DNA of 64,000 nucleotides from NCBI RefSeq assembly GCF_025766255.1, contig NW_026516667.1, positions 744,001 to 808,000 on the forward strand. The letters run 5' to 3'. Origin of the DNA: Zychaea mexicana (lineage: Eukaryota > Mucoromycota > Mucoromycetes > Mucorales > Lichtheimiaceae). The notes beneath the pieces were generated by a model, which did no database searches, was not told where the DNA came from, and worked only from the letters and a program-made list of their open reading frames with translations. Positions 23,501-34,753 of this stretch are shown here, one piece after another (the stretch's first letter is position 1; every line of letters begins with the position of its first letter). Both the position numbers and the translations under genes were made by a program.

Positions 23501-25940
23501 ACTGAAGGTATCTTGTTTACAGGATCAACATCGAAAACTAAAGATGGATATTAAACCCGAACGGCATCCCTATTAGGGAGTTGAATCAGCGAATCACAAA
23601 GCAAGCAGATATACAGTGCAAAGACATGATGGAAGAACAAAGAACTTCGACTCCTATGGTGAATACTACATCATCATCAGCAACAACATCGCAAACGATC
23701 GTACACTTTGAAAGCACCATATGTTGCAGGTGGAAAGTATACTCAACATGATGCACTTCATGAACAGCGAAAAAGCCGCCTACTATCACCTATATGGATA
23801 TAATCTTGGTCGAGAGCGGAATTACTGGCCAGTACATTGACGTGAATAACCGTCTGATCAATCTGTTAACAACATTCTTATGCAAAACATTTCTGTGGGT
23901 GTTTTTCTCTACTTTTGAAAAGGGAGAAAGGAGCGAAGGGAGATTACGATCTCTGTGCATGTCTTTGCTATTGTACCACCTTGAAAGAAATTAGATTGTT
24001 TCGATCCCCTCTCTCGCTTATATTATATGTACCAGAGCCTGGAAAGGGCGTCTAATGGGAATGATATCTTTCGGTGCGATCAAGTGGACCACGACGTTGC
24101 GACGATTCATATACCACGAATATAAACATTACGGGCGCGAATAATATGATCAAGTGCATTGGTTTTCGCTTTGCTCATATCAGTATCATACGATTCCATG
24201 TTTGCCTCGTGAGACCCACAACGCTCCTCGAGCATGAGAACTGCATTAAATATAATAGGTAGATCGACCACAAATCTTTAAAACCGTTATGAAAACAAGT
24301 GAAACAGACGGTGTTGCGTTCGTATAATATAAAATGGTCGATGTGAATTCCAAATGCCAGCGACACCAGACAATATGCCGCCAGATATGTATTCAAAAAA
24401 GAAACGATCAATATCTCAATACAGTAATATAACAAAATAAAGGGTTACTTTCTGCTTTCCTATTTTATTGTATTACATAATTCTACGATCACATTGTCGT
24501 TTAGCCATGCTATTTGAAATCGTTTCTCGAGTGATGCATCTACTACTGGCCGCAACGGGGCCAAATGTTCCATATACAATTCGCTGCAAACCAACGTATA
24601 TACGCGATAACTCCTTGTATCCATCGGACACTACTGTAACTGCCTTCATCACCAGTGAATGCATTAGTCAACACGTCACAACAGTTGGGAAGCGAATTAG
24701 CGTCTAATAACCATATCCTTTGCCTCAGGTCTCCACCATAACTCTCGTAGGCCTGATGATTTTTGAGTTTCTCAAAAAAAAACACACACACACAGTACAC
24801 GCGTACGTAATAGCAGAAAAACGACGACGTATCTTTTGATTTATACAGCGCAATGCTTTTTATTAACCACATACTGCTACTACTACATACCGCTGCTGCT
24901 ACCGCTGCTACCACTACCGCTGCTACCGCTGATGCTGCCACTGTTGCTGCTGTTGCTGTTGCTGCTGCTAATACGTCTAGTCCTGGTCAAGACAACAACC
25001 TTTTGGACGCGACCAGCACGATTCTTCGTTACCCTTCGTTGATACTGTGCAAGTGTAGTTTTTGGCGCTTGAAACTTTGTTCACGACTTTCATATTCCAA
25101 GAGAGAGAGAGAAAAAGAGAGAGAGGCAGAAATTGTTTCCATGCAGTGCCTTTATATCTTTTCTGTTCGCTTGGTCAACTGATCCCAAAAAGGAAAAAAA
25201 AGAGAGTTGACAGCATCACCTGCCAACCCAGGTCATGTCATGTTACACCGACAAGCACACTCTGGACACGCCGAACTATGGGTCTGTCATCTCCCGAGGC
25301 AATGGGATTGCAACCCCACAGACATTCCCCTTTGCAAAGTGCACACTCCAGGCTACACGTACACGCTAGTCTCGTCTTTCTACATGGCTCTCATGAAGTG
25401 TCTACTTAATTGACGCGCTTTTCTTTTACTCGACACCGAGGTTACACAAGGCCTAGGCTATCGATAAGGGCGCATGACGGGGGCATTGTCTTTTGGGAAT
25501 CTATACCAACAATCCGTGATTCCAAGTGGCAATCGGAACAATGCTTACAGAAGTTGGAGGTCTGACGCACGTTCATTGGCAGCCATACGCCAGAAATTCA
25601 TGTTCGCTTTCTGAAATCTTTAAATGCTCTGGAAAGCTTTCCAAGGCTTTCGAAGGCTTCAAAAAACATCAGGTTACGATCTTAAACATACGACGTAATA
25701 CGAGTCACAGTAGACATAAAACTATTTTGCCGTCCGTGCTACTGCCTACATATGTGCTGCCAATCATCCTGTATACCCTGACTGCTATCTTCACATTTCA
25801 AACAAAAGCTAAAGTCATGCTTGCTAATTACATATTTCGAGTAGTGGATGTAAGGAACAACTCATGCCGACAAGAGCAATGTCAGGTGACGACGCGCTCT
25901 ATAATTTCTTTTAAACGTCACATTGCTCCTACTCTCCTTT
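20504..25940. other. Large gene-poor region
   Basis: About 5.4 kb with no gene I can support. Possible short coding stretches: a plus-strand hydrophobic ORF at 22257-22493 (78 codons, two TM-like segments) and minus-strand open frames at 24440-24760, where two overlapping frames both look protein-like (one with GGDLRQRIWLLDANSLP); none could be closed with start, splice sites and stop. A CTG/CTA-rich imperfect microsatellite lies at 24880-24975 and a GA tract at 25098-25125. Confidence 0.4.
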
Positions 25941-27023
25941 CTACTCCTTCTGTTCATCGACAACCTGGTTGTTGCGGCTGTGCCCCTTGGCCGTCACTGG
26001 CACTTCTTTCTTTGAATCGGCCGCTGTGGCATATTTTGACTTACTTGGAGTGAACTTGTAGCGATTTCCATGGTATCTGAATTGGTGCCCTGGAAAAACT
26101 TTCCGAAGCACCGTTCATGCATGAAATCATAAGAGATTTTTGGTGTTACTCACACTTTCGGAAATGTTCCCACTCGACTCTTGCCCCTTATGCATATGGT
26201 ACACCGATAAGAGGCAAGCTTCAGTGAACAGAAAAGAACGAAACTCATCGTGATCGCCAAGTAGCGAGATGGGACGAGTGTGTGCATGGAGCCTGGAGCG
26301 TCTACAATGTGCAGGTGTTATCGGTGTGAAGCATGGCCCTTGAGAGATTGTCATCCATTGTTCGCGATCCTTGTGCAACATCGGATGGTCAAACAGGTCA
26401 AACTGTGACGCCTACAAAAGAACTGGACTCGACTGCGCATTTCCCTTTCTCTTTCTTCTTCCTCACTGTCGAAAGATCTTTTCCACCTTTTCCACTTCAT
26501 TGAACGATACCCTTTTCAGCTTCTTTATTGAAGGGTTGCCTTCTGCTACTTGATCCGAGTGGGTGTACGTGCAGAATCAGTATTCGTTATTGTTTTCGGC
26601 GTACATTTGCGATTTTCATTAGGATCTTTGTGGCGCAGTGCACGAGTCGCTATTGCAGCGAGCCCTATCCGTGAGCGCACTACAAGCCGTAAAGTTCTTT
26701 ACCGCTGTGCACTCACAAAGTAAGTATACACGTAATTCCCCCCTTGACAAACTACTCTCACCCATCTTCTTCTATTTGTAGTGATTTGTTATTGGGAGGT
26801 GTAGGTGAGCGCACTACAAGCCGTAAAGTTCTTTACCGCTGTGCACTCACAAAGTAAGTATACACGTAATTTACCCCTTGACAAACTACTCTCACCCATC
26901 TTCTTCTATTTGTAGTGATTTGTTATTGGGAGGTGTAGGTTCCTTTGGAACTGAGGCTTGTGGAGACCAAGGGAGAGCAACCTCTCCTTTGAGGAACGAA
27001 GGATTCATATACAAGCCGGTCAT
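25941..27023 (-). CDS. Unrecognised 242-residue protein with duplicated exon
   Basis: Six exons: 27023-26896, 26830-26762, 26696-26605, 26545-26511, 26411-26156 and 26089-25941. They join in frame from ATG (MTGLYMNPSFLKGEVALPW) to TAG (NNQVVDEQKE). Exons 1-3 contain two copies of a 134-bp tandem duplication, giving the segment SPTPPNNKSLQIEEDG-TLRLVV twice (once as KEPTPPNNKS). The C-terminal half reads FRSFLFTEACLLSVYHMHKG and HQFRYHGNRYKFTPSKSKYA, reminiscent of small tubby/LURP-like beta domains in Mucorales proteins I recall, not verified. Donor GTATCG after exon 4 and acceptor AAAG before exons 2 and 3 are weak; an alternative donor for exon 4 lies about 24 nt downstream. The plus strand also reads openly through the duplication and is rejected below. 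Confidence 0.55.
26671..26938. repeat. 134-bp tandem duplication, two copies
   Basis: 26671-26804 and 26805-26938 are the same 134-bp unit, differing at about two positions near 26737-26739 and 26872-26874. Each unit contains one complete intron (65 nt on the minus strand) plus 69 nt of exon, so the duplication adds 23 codons without breaking frame. Confidence 0.95.
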
Positions 27024-29182
27024 TTGCAAGCAACGATAAAAAACGTGTCTTCTTCTGTCTTTGTGTACAATGAATTTTATTGATTTCGTTTCTACTCTCT
27101 TGAAGAAGTGTTTGTAACTATCCTGAGCATGGGCTGATCAATTGACTATTTATAATAAATGCTTTTCGAGGAGCAGCTTGCTGCAGAAAACGAGACCAGC
27201 CTCTCTATGAAAGAAAATTATGAATTGTGCATTTACCGGTGTGGTTCCGTGAACAGAGCGATCCATTCAGTGATTATACAACCAGAAGTGCGATCTCTGG
27301 CGTGCCGGTGGAGATTCTTTTTAAAAATTTGCTGACCACAGTGCATCCAACTTTATTCTGTTTCAATGTAAAAGAGCTTTAAAAAGGCGCCATCCATCAT
27401 CATCATCAATTATCGAAGAACGTATCATAGTAAAAAAGCTGTTCGACGAGTGCCAATATCTGCAAATGCATGTGTCACTGTTGCACATATGCAACTGTAA
27501 TAGTAACGGCGTTGATACTTGAGGCATGGTCATAAACTGTGATAATATACGCTATACCTATGAGAACCTTGCTTTTGATTAATGGCACAGCAAGACGTAA
27601 ATGCTTCATTTGATAGTACACATTGTATATACATGCACATGATTTAGTAACACCTTTGAAGTCTGATGTGAACCCACTACACTTTGTGCTTTTATGCGCG
27701 TTTGAAAGTACAGGCCGCGTGTGACATCCAGGAGATTAGCAGACTCTCGCCGTCTAAATGTCCATGGGTTTTTGTACTCTGGCGATGCATCTGCATTGTC
27801 TCTAAGATGACCGACCAAGAAGAACAGTGATCGCACTCTTCAGTCTTATCTTTCTCTAAATGATGTTGCGTGCTTGTACAAATTATGCAACTGTCTGTAA
27901 GGTTTCCTTTTGATATGTTTATCTTTGGAGATATTCCACAAAAAAAACACTATTAACTAGGCAACCTATGCGTATGACATTTATGGAAGACATGGGAGGG
28001 AGAGAGAACAAACAGGAATCGTGTCGAGAACGAGGCGGCTAGATCAGCCACCCCGGCATCCGCATTCTTAAAGGCAGCGAGCCTCGTTTCAACATTGCCG
28101 GCGATGAATGGTCTCACCGTCCTTTCACATAAGCGTCTGATGCTGGGCCTCGAAACCACCATGACTTCATTCTTGTTGTTGTTGCTACCTGCTGCTAACG
28201 CTACGGCCATTGTTCTGGTCCTGTTAGTGCTTTGCTTATCCAGATGTCACATTCGTCACGCGTCTGTTACTGCTGTCATTACCTTTGCTGGTGGCATTCT
28301 TTTCCCTTGAAAGAGAAGTGCTTAAAGCGGACGAGAAGAAGAGAGGGAAGAAGGTGTGTTTGATCGGAAAGCAACAGAAGTCAAGTCTCTCTTTTCTTGT
28401 TTGGACAGCACAGAGCAGCTCGCATCAAAACAACAATGCTCGATTGGGTTACACGCTCTCCGTAAGGTCTCATATTTGACAAGGTCTATAAGCTGAACTA
28501 CCTTGAACTGAAGGGTACACGCTGCCATGAAGCACGTGTAGCAAAAACTAATTCGCGCGCCCATTTAGCATTTGTATTATGTATGTGGTTGCGCGGTTTT
28601 GCTGAGATATACTAGTATCTATCCAAGCATATACAAGCTGAAGGCAAGAAAAACGCCGTATGTAAAACGTTAGGTGTTTGAGATTTGTCAGCTCACAAAA
28701 AGAACGTAATTTGATATCATTAGTCTATAAAATACGGCGCATCAAACCTATTAAGTATATATGTGTATATAATTGCACCAGATACATTAGGTACTAGAAA
28801 ATAACTTATCGAGGGCCGATGTAGGTATGTATTATAACCCTCTTTGGGGTCGATAATATCAGTAATAATTTGTAAGTCTTTACGTCAGCTATACATAAAG
28901 CAGATAGCATCCGACAGTACAATTTTAAAAGTAAATAGAGGGGCGTTACCATTTATCTGGATCATGTGCTCTTATGTATAGCTATTTTCATTTAACGTTT
29001 TGCATACAAAATGCATTCACTAGTAATAAATATACACATCCTGACTGTAAGGCTGGCTATTGGACGTAGGGGCTTTTTGTCGAACAGACCACGTACGCCT
29101 TGATCCGTCACATTTATCAAACCGTCCAAGTCAATATAAGCATTCATGTGCCTTTACTCCCCGAGAACGAGTATGATGTCGT
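27024..29182. other. Intergenic with weak coding candidates
   Basis: Minus-strand 28210-27953 is open for 85 codons and protein-like (RLCERTVRPFIAGNVETRLA), and 27836-27606 for 76 codons. An upstream MPPAK start near 28305 could join the former, but only through a ~41-nt intron. I cannot support a model. Confidence 0.3.
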
Positions 29183-30623
29183 TTACAATAGTGCCCATTT
29201 CTGCAATGTAACCCTCGATAATTGTTCGAATAGCGTGATCAAACGTTCGTAAGTGCCTTGTTTTGTAACATGAGCTAAGCTGCGTAGCGCACTGTCGCTT
29301 AATGCTCTAATACCACCCAGCGCAAAAAGCACAGGGATCCGGTATTTCTGCGTAATTTCAATACAGCACACATTGAAGTGACTTGTGTGATCCAGATAGC
29401 TTCACATATCGTTCAAACAGCTGGGGTACATTTGACGTGCTGTGATACTGTAGACATGCGGTATTCCGAATGTTTTCAGTGGTTGTCGAAGGTCCATGAA
29501 AGCGGTAATAAATCCCTCCATATTGGATATAGATGTGACGCATAGATGATTTAAAATGTCCATGTCACTCATTGGTCGTAGTAGATACGGTTGTATGGCG
29601 GGATAAAGCCACAATGTCAGGCTGTTTACGCGTGGCACTTTGAAGTCGGTAGAAGAAGTGTTAATAGCTAGTCTCCTGTGTTGAAAAATCCGATTCATCA
29701 ACGAACAAGGTTTTCTCTGAGTATGCCGATTCTTATATATAACATGGGATAGAACTGCAGTGGAGACACGGTACAAACCATCGTTTGTGTAGAGCATCCT
29801 TAAAGCATCAGTTTCATTTTGCGTCTTAATTGGTAGCTCGGTTACGAAACGATTGCCGGTGTCGTATCCCAAAATCTCGAGATTTGTCGCAAGACTGTTG
29901 ATAAGGTCCAGCACAGAAGTGTCGCATCCATTTATGCCAAGCCGCCGTAAATTTTGGCAACATTGTAAACACCTTATTGATATGTCGTCCAGTGATAGCT
30001 TTCGCTTTCAGATCGAGACACACGAGTGCGCAGTATTTGCTGGCCACGCTAGAATCTCCTGCTTGATTTCTCATTGTTGAGGTCGTCCGTTCTCGCCACG
30101 CTTTTGATATCTGTAAGCATGAGACTTCGTCCCCTTCAAAATTAATGATATGAGGCGGTAAGTAATTTTTAAAAGGGAGCCTTGTCATAAAGTGGATTCG
30201 GTTTTCGTTTTTCTTGATGGTCTGCTCCTTCCCGATATTATTTGATGCTCTTGAATCGGACATTGCCTTTCGGAGTGAATCGTTGTAGGTTGCAATTGAT
30301 TCGTGTTGGTGCCCGTACATGGAATAAATACTACATAGCTGCTCGGATATATCCAGCTGCTTATCCAGACGAATATGCAGTCATCTGTTCCGCGTCAGTG
30401 AGTGCATGTCCGATGTTGCCTCGCATCGCATGCGCATAGGCAAGATCATCCGAAAGCATGAGAGACCGACTTGTCAAAGTTGCAGCAAGAATTCTGCATG
30501 GTTGACAATAAGCTGGTAGTCTTGAGCAGCGATGGCCCTAATGAGTTTCGGGATTGCTCTTGCAGTAACTCTATGAAGATTGAGGCGGTCGATCACAGGG
30601 TGTAGGACGGTGGCGATACACAT
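29183..30623 (-). pseudogene. TPR/F-box/LRR protein pseudogene
   Basis: Read through its lesions from ATG 30623, this is a ~480-residue protein: TPR-like helices (IAAQDYQLIVNHAEFLLQL; LAYAHAMRGNIGHALTDAEQ; ESIATYNDSLRKAM), an F-box (MTRLPFKNYLPPHIINF then CLQISKAWRER), and leucine-rich repeats (LRRLGINGCDTSVLDLINSL; LEILGYDTG). This layout matches a large F-box family I recall in Mucorales, whose members recruit substrates to SCF ubiquitin ligases. Lesions: TGA at 30474-30476 with a frameshift next to it, TAA at 30361-30363, a TAG and frameshift near 30320-30335, a frameshift near 30005, and TGA at 29402-29404. The frame then continues to a stop at 29183. Five separate defects make sequencing error unlikely. 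Confidence 0.75.
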
Positions 30624-31277
30624 CCAACTCTTTAGGAAAAAGGTAGAAGAGAAGAGAAAAAAGAAGAGAAAGAGACAGAGAAAGAAAATCGTCTTGATAT
30701 CTCGAATAGCTGTGCAAAGATATAAAAAACATTGTTTGCAGAAAAGATCAATTTTTAAAACATTACAATTGTTGCATGTATTACCCGCATTACTTTTGAA
30801 TGTGTTGATCGTTGAGAGCTAAAGTAAAAGCTCGCTTTTCCCTATACACAATGGTGTGAAGCATGATCATCTAGTGTTATTCATGCCGCTACTTGATATA
30901 CGATTTTTGACGCTATATTATAATTATTAAAAGCTTTTAGTCCGATAAGTGATATAGCAGGCATCCCCACGAGAAATACACAACATTGACCAAATCATGA
31001 GCACTCTCACTCAATCAGAACGTGGAATCTATTAGGGCAAAGAGTCCAATGTGTGGACAGCACTGCTCGCCACCTTGTGCGAAACTGATCGTTTGAGTCC
31101 CGCCGATATCGATCACAACAATGACGACAAACCACTACCAACAGTGAACCACAATCACAGCGATTCTCTCTATATTCAGCTCACCGCTAACTGTGAAATA
31201 CAGTACATCACTCGATAATTCTCTCCTTGCTCTTATCATATATCTTTTCTCTTTCTCCCTTTCATATTGCGATCATC

Positions 31278-31695
31278 TTAATCATCCATCTGCACTTTCT
31301 TACCTTTCTCACTGGGTTTCTTAATTGTTCGACGTCCCTGTAACAACACTATGTATTCATGCATCAATATTCCGTACCGCAAGGAAGCGACCGTATAGCT
31401 GATGGCGATGGTCAACCCAAAATAAAACCGACATTTGAACAAATGGATGTACTGTAGCACTCCCCGCGAATGATAATTCACGGATCGGACTTGCGTGTTA
31501 AATGTTTCAACTAACGTGGAGTTATGAAGAATTCTTCAAACTGTCAGAAGCAGTGGTGCATTGACAATGGTGTGTTTAATTACAATTATAATTGTTAAAT
31601 TTGACTTGCTATAAGTAAATAGAAAGTAAATATTGATTTTGAGAACTGATGAACACTGACAATGATCGGCCGACCCTGCTTCTTTGATCGACCAT
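31278..31695 (-). CDS. Small single-pass membrane protein candidate (96 aa)
   Basis: Exon 1 31695-31661 (MVDQRSRVGRSL) joins exon 2 31533-31278 through a 127-nt intron (GTCAGT...TTGAAG) in frame, ending at TAA. Exon 2 encodes VETFNTQVRSVNYHSRG, one hydrophobic segment (FGLTIAISYTVASLRYGIL) and a basic tail (RRTIKKPSEKGKK). The size, single membrane segment and basic ends recall small mitochondrial inner-membrane or ER proteins, but no family is recognised. The acceptor is non-ideal, so the first exon is less certain than the second. Confidence 0.4.
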
Positions 31696-34600
31696 GCAGC
31701 AGCGTTTTATTAGTAGTACATGCAGTAGTAGTAACAGAGTGTTGGTCAGGTCAGATGAAAATTTTTATGCATAAAATGCACATGTAAAACTGTTGAGAAT
31801 TTATCCTATTCATGAGTGCTTTAGCTCTCCGTAGCACGAGTAATCCGGTCTGTGCATCTTTTTGCTGATACACATGGCATATAATACTTCATGAGTTCTC
31901 AAAACAACGAGACAAACATAATAATTAACAGCGGGATATGGTAAGCTACGTAGAGGAGAGAGAGTCAATAAAGTTTCATATTATCGGCTGTCATAGTGTT
32001 GCTGTAGTTAAGGAGCGAGGATATACATCATGAAGAGTAGATAAATCACAAAAGTACACTGCAGCATACTATATTCACTTGTCAGTTTTTCTTGATTCTT
32101 GTATAATAGGAAGTGGGCTTGGCTCAATCTTATACATGTATGCTGCTGAAAGTTCTTTCCTAAAGGTAAATGATAAAAACGAATTTTGGCCCACATCAAA
32201 TTTTAGTGTCATCCTACCCATCACCCGTACCAGTTGAGTGTAAAATTAGACGCTTTGCTGCTAATGCTCTTCCCAACGCGCATGTAAGCAACACAGATAG
32301 TGGTGTCGCTGAACACAAGAAGTCCTCTTAGATAGAACAAAAATGACGACGACGACGACGTCAGGAAGATGTAATAGCTCAATGATGTCGAGCAATTTCT
32401 TTTAAACTTAAAGCTAGTTGTAGCTACATACTCAGTGCTAGGTAGAAAAGAGTTAGATTGCGAAAAAAAGAGCAAGCATAAAGCAACTTTGGTCGAGCAG
32501 CAGGGTGTAGCTCGAATAAAGCTCTGTACGGCTTGCACGTTGATGTTCTGAGGCTTATGTGGAAATGATAGGGAGATCATTAGATTATGATTGCCTATCA
32601 CGAACTTTGTTATAGCCGCACCTAGTTGGTAGCTTTCCTTGGTTTCATCGATCAGGAGGCACTTTAATCTTCTGCGTTGCTTCTGCGTAGTGGAAGATGG
32701 TGGTGGTGGCCGGTGCGTGGGTGCGTGGTACATGACGTTGGCGGGGTTCTCGTCATCACAAGAAGAATAACCGCGGCTGAAGTGGATTAGCGTGTATTAC
32801 TCAACAAAGACAGACGGTGTAAGTAAGGCGGAACAGATCTAGGAACGGTTCCTGAAACAGGTAGAAAAGTCTAATGACAAAGATAACCGATCAAAGGCAA
32901 ACCTATCAGGAATGTGGTCGTTGCATTTTATATATAATACAACAGCCAGGACAAAAGCAACTAATAGTAGCAGCATCGTGTACCCCAAAAACCCTAGAGC
33001 GTTTTTAGACAACAGAGCACCTCAACTCGTGCTCCCTTTCCTCCTCACCCCTTCCCCCCCAACTTTCCCGCCCCCACAACACTATCGCCTAAAATAGTGC
33101 CGGTTCCTCTTTTTTATGGAGAAGAGTGAGTGGAAAAGAATTGGCGGGAAATATAAATCAGTGCTTGACACGTGCCACTACTCCGACATTACACCACCCA
33201 CTCACACACAAAGAAGATAATGCAGTTATGTCATAACATAAGCCGGGTTCACAGGGCGTAGCACTAAAAGCGTGAAATCCCGAATGCTCTTTTATTTGCA
33301 TGAGTTGTTGATCTACTATTCGGATGCTTGTCTGGTAGAGCAGATTAGACTGCTGCTGCTGCTGCTGCTGGCACAGATAGGATAGAAAGAGAGAAGAGAG
33401 CGTCGTCATTATTGCGGTCACCAATGAGTGTCAACCAACAATTAAGCCGTTTTGTCCTATTATAGCCAGTGTGGCACAGCGGCTGCCTTTCCCATTACTT
33501 GCCCTCCTTTCATTGGTGTATTGGCACGCGATTATTTGTGGCAACAAATTTAACGCCAAGCTCTCTCTCTCTCTCTCTCTCTCTGCGAGAGATGATTTTT
33601 ATTTCATCATTGCCCAGTCGTCGTTGTGTTGCCTCTTAGTAGTGAGTCCCCCCAAATTGAAAAACCAGCCCAGTGGTTTTGGCGCCAAAAAGACAAATGA
33701 CAGTATTGCCAGGTCAAGATGCAAGTTCTTGGTAAAGACAAATAAAGCGCTACTCTAATGGGCAGTGCTAAGCAGCAGCAGCAGCAGTCTGCTTTGCGGT
33801 ACAGAGCACTATTTAACTTGCATCTGGTGATTATGCTGCATCTCGGGTATACAGTAGATGAAAGATGGAGCTACTACTGCTGCTGCTGCTGCTGCTGCTA
33901 ACTCCATCCATACACGGTGTAAACGGAATCATAGGTCTATTGTTCTGGCCCTTGCAGCACCACCCCGTCTTCCCTCTGTCTCTTGTCTGACTCATTAGTA
34001 CAATCAAATTATAATCAGAGAGGGCCCTCTGGGGGAATAGTAGGAAATCATAGGGTCACGATCTGCGGGTGTAACAACCCAAGTAATTGCTTACTATATA
34101 TAAGTTCCTTCTTGTTCCTTCTGCTCGCTCTTTTCCCTCTTTTGCGCTTGGCTTTCTCCTTTTTCATCCGTATAGCACGTTCCCTGTCGATTGTCTCTCA
34201 GCAAAACTGCGACTTGCAAACCGACAAAACCAATTGACGTAACCCTTTCTTTCTTCTTCTTCTTCTTCTTCTCCCCCTTCAAAGCTTTTCTTTCTGAGAT
34301 ATACGGCCATAAAAAAACAAAAAACATAAAAAAAATAGTATACTTTTACGTATCGACACTCTCCACCACAAGCAAACTCTTTTTGCCCCAGCCCATTCCT
34401 TCATTTCCTTTTTTCTTTTTCTTTCCACGTCTTATATTCCGGGGGCCATTCCCAGCCTTGACCATCCCCGCACCATTATTTTCCGCCTACTATCACTACT
34501 ATTACTATTGCAATACTAGACCTTGTCAAAGGGAAAACAACGACCGTTACAGTACACGCACGATTGACGAACGCACATACGAACGAACGACTTAGAGCCT

Positions 34601-34753
34601 CCACACTGTCATCATCATCATCATCAGCAATCGAACCCAACGGAAAGAACTCCCTTTTATTTGTGTCAACCAACAACAGCAACAAGAACAATCAAACGAA
34701 TATCTTCTTTACGACTACGATACCACTTATACACACCCAAAAAATTACTTATT
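31696..34753. other. Intergenic region with microsatellites
   Basis: About 3 kb. The minus strand at 32733-32221 is open for 170 codons (RRRLKCLLIDETKESYQLGA), but two frames compete across the upstream junctions and the 3' half is low complexity. CTG/CAG runs occur at 33350-33370, 33774-33788 and 33878-33899, a CT run at 33562-33584 and a TTC run at 34252-34272, the last in the 5' leader of the IQ-protein gene. Confidence 0.4.
33350..33899. repeat. Cluster of CTG/CAG and CT microsatellites
   Basis: CTG units at 33350-33370 and 33878-33899, CAG units at 33774-33788, and a CT run at 33562-33584, all within 550 bp of apparently non-coding DNA. Similar CAG/CAA runs encode the Gln tracts in neighbouring genes, so the whole region seems prone to triplet expansion. 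Confidence 0.85.

Noticed and set aside
25062..25413. Plus-strand ORFs around a GA tract and the following 200 bp
   Set aside because: All three frames are open for about 60 codons in the same place and none has supporting splice sites, so coding cannot be assigned.
26623..27039. Plus-strand spliced reading through the 134-bp duplication (GTAAGTAT...TTTGTAG introns of 62 nt)
   Set aside because: It also stays in frame with good splice sites, but has no start codon upstream, whereas the minus strand gives a complete six-exon gene from ATG to stop. Kept as an alternative only.
32221..32790. Minus-strand ORF with protein-like N-terminal half
   Set aside because: Two different frames are equally plausible across the upstream junctions and the second half is low complexity, so no model could be closed.
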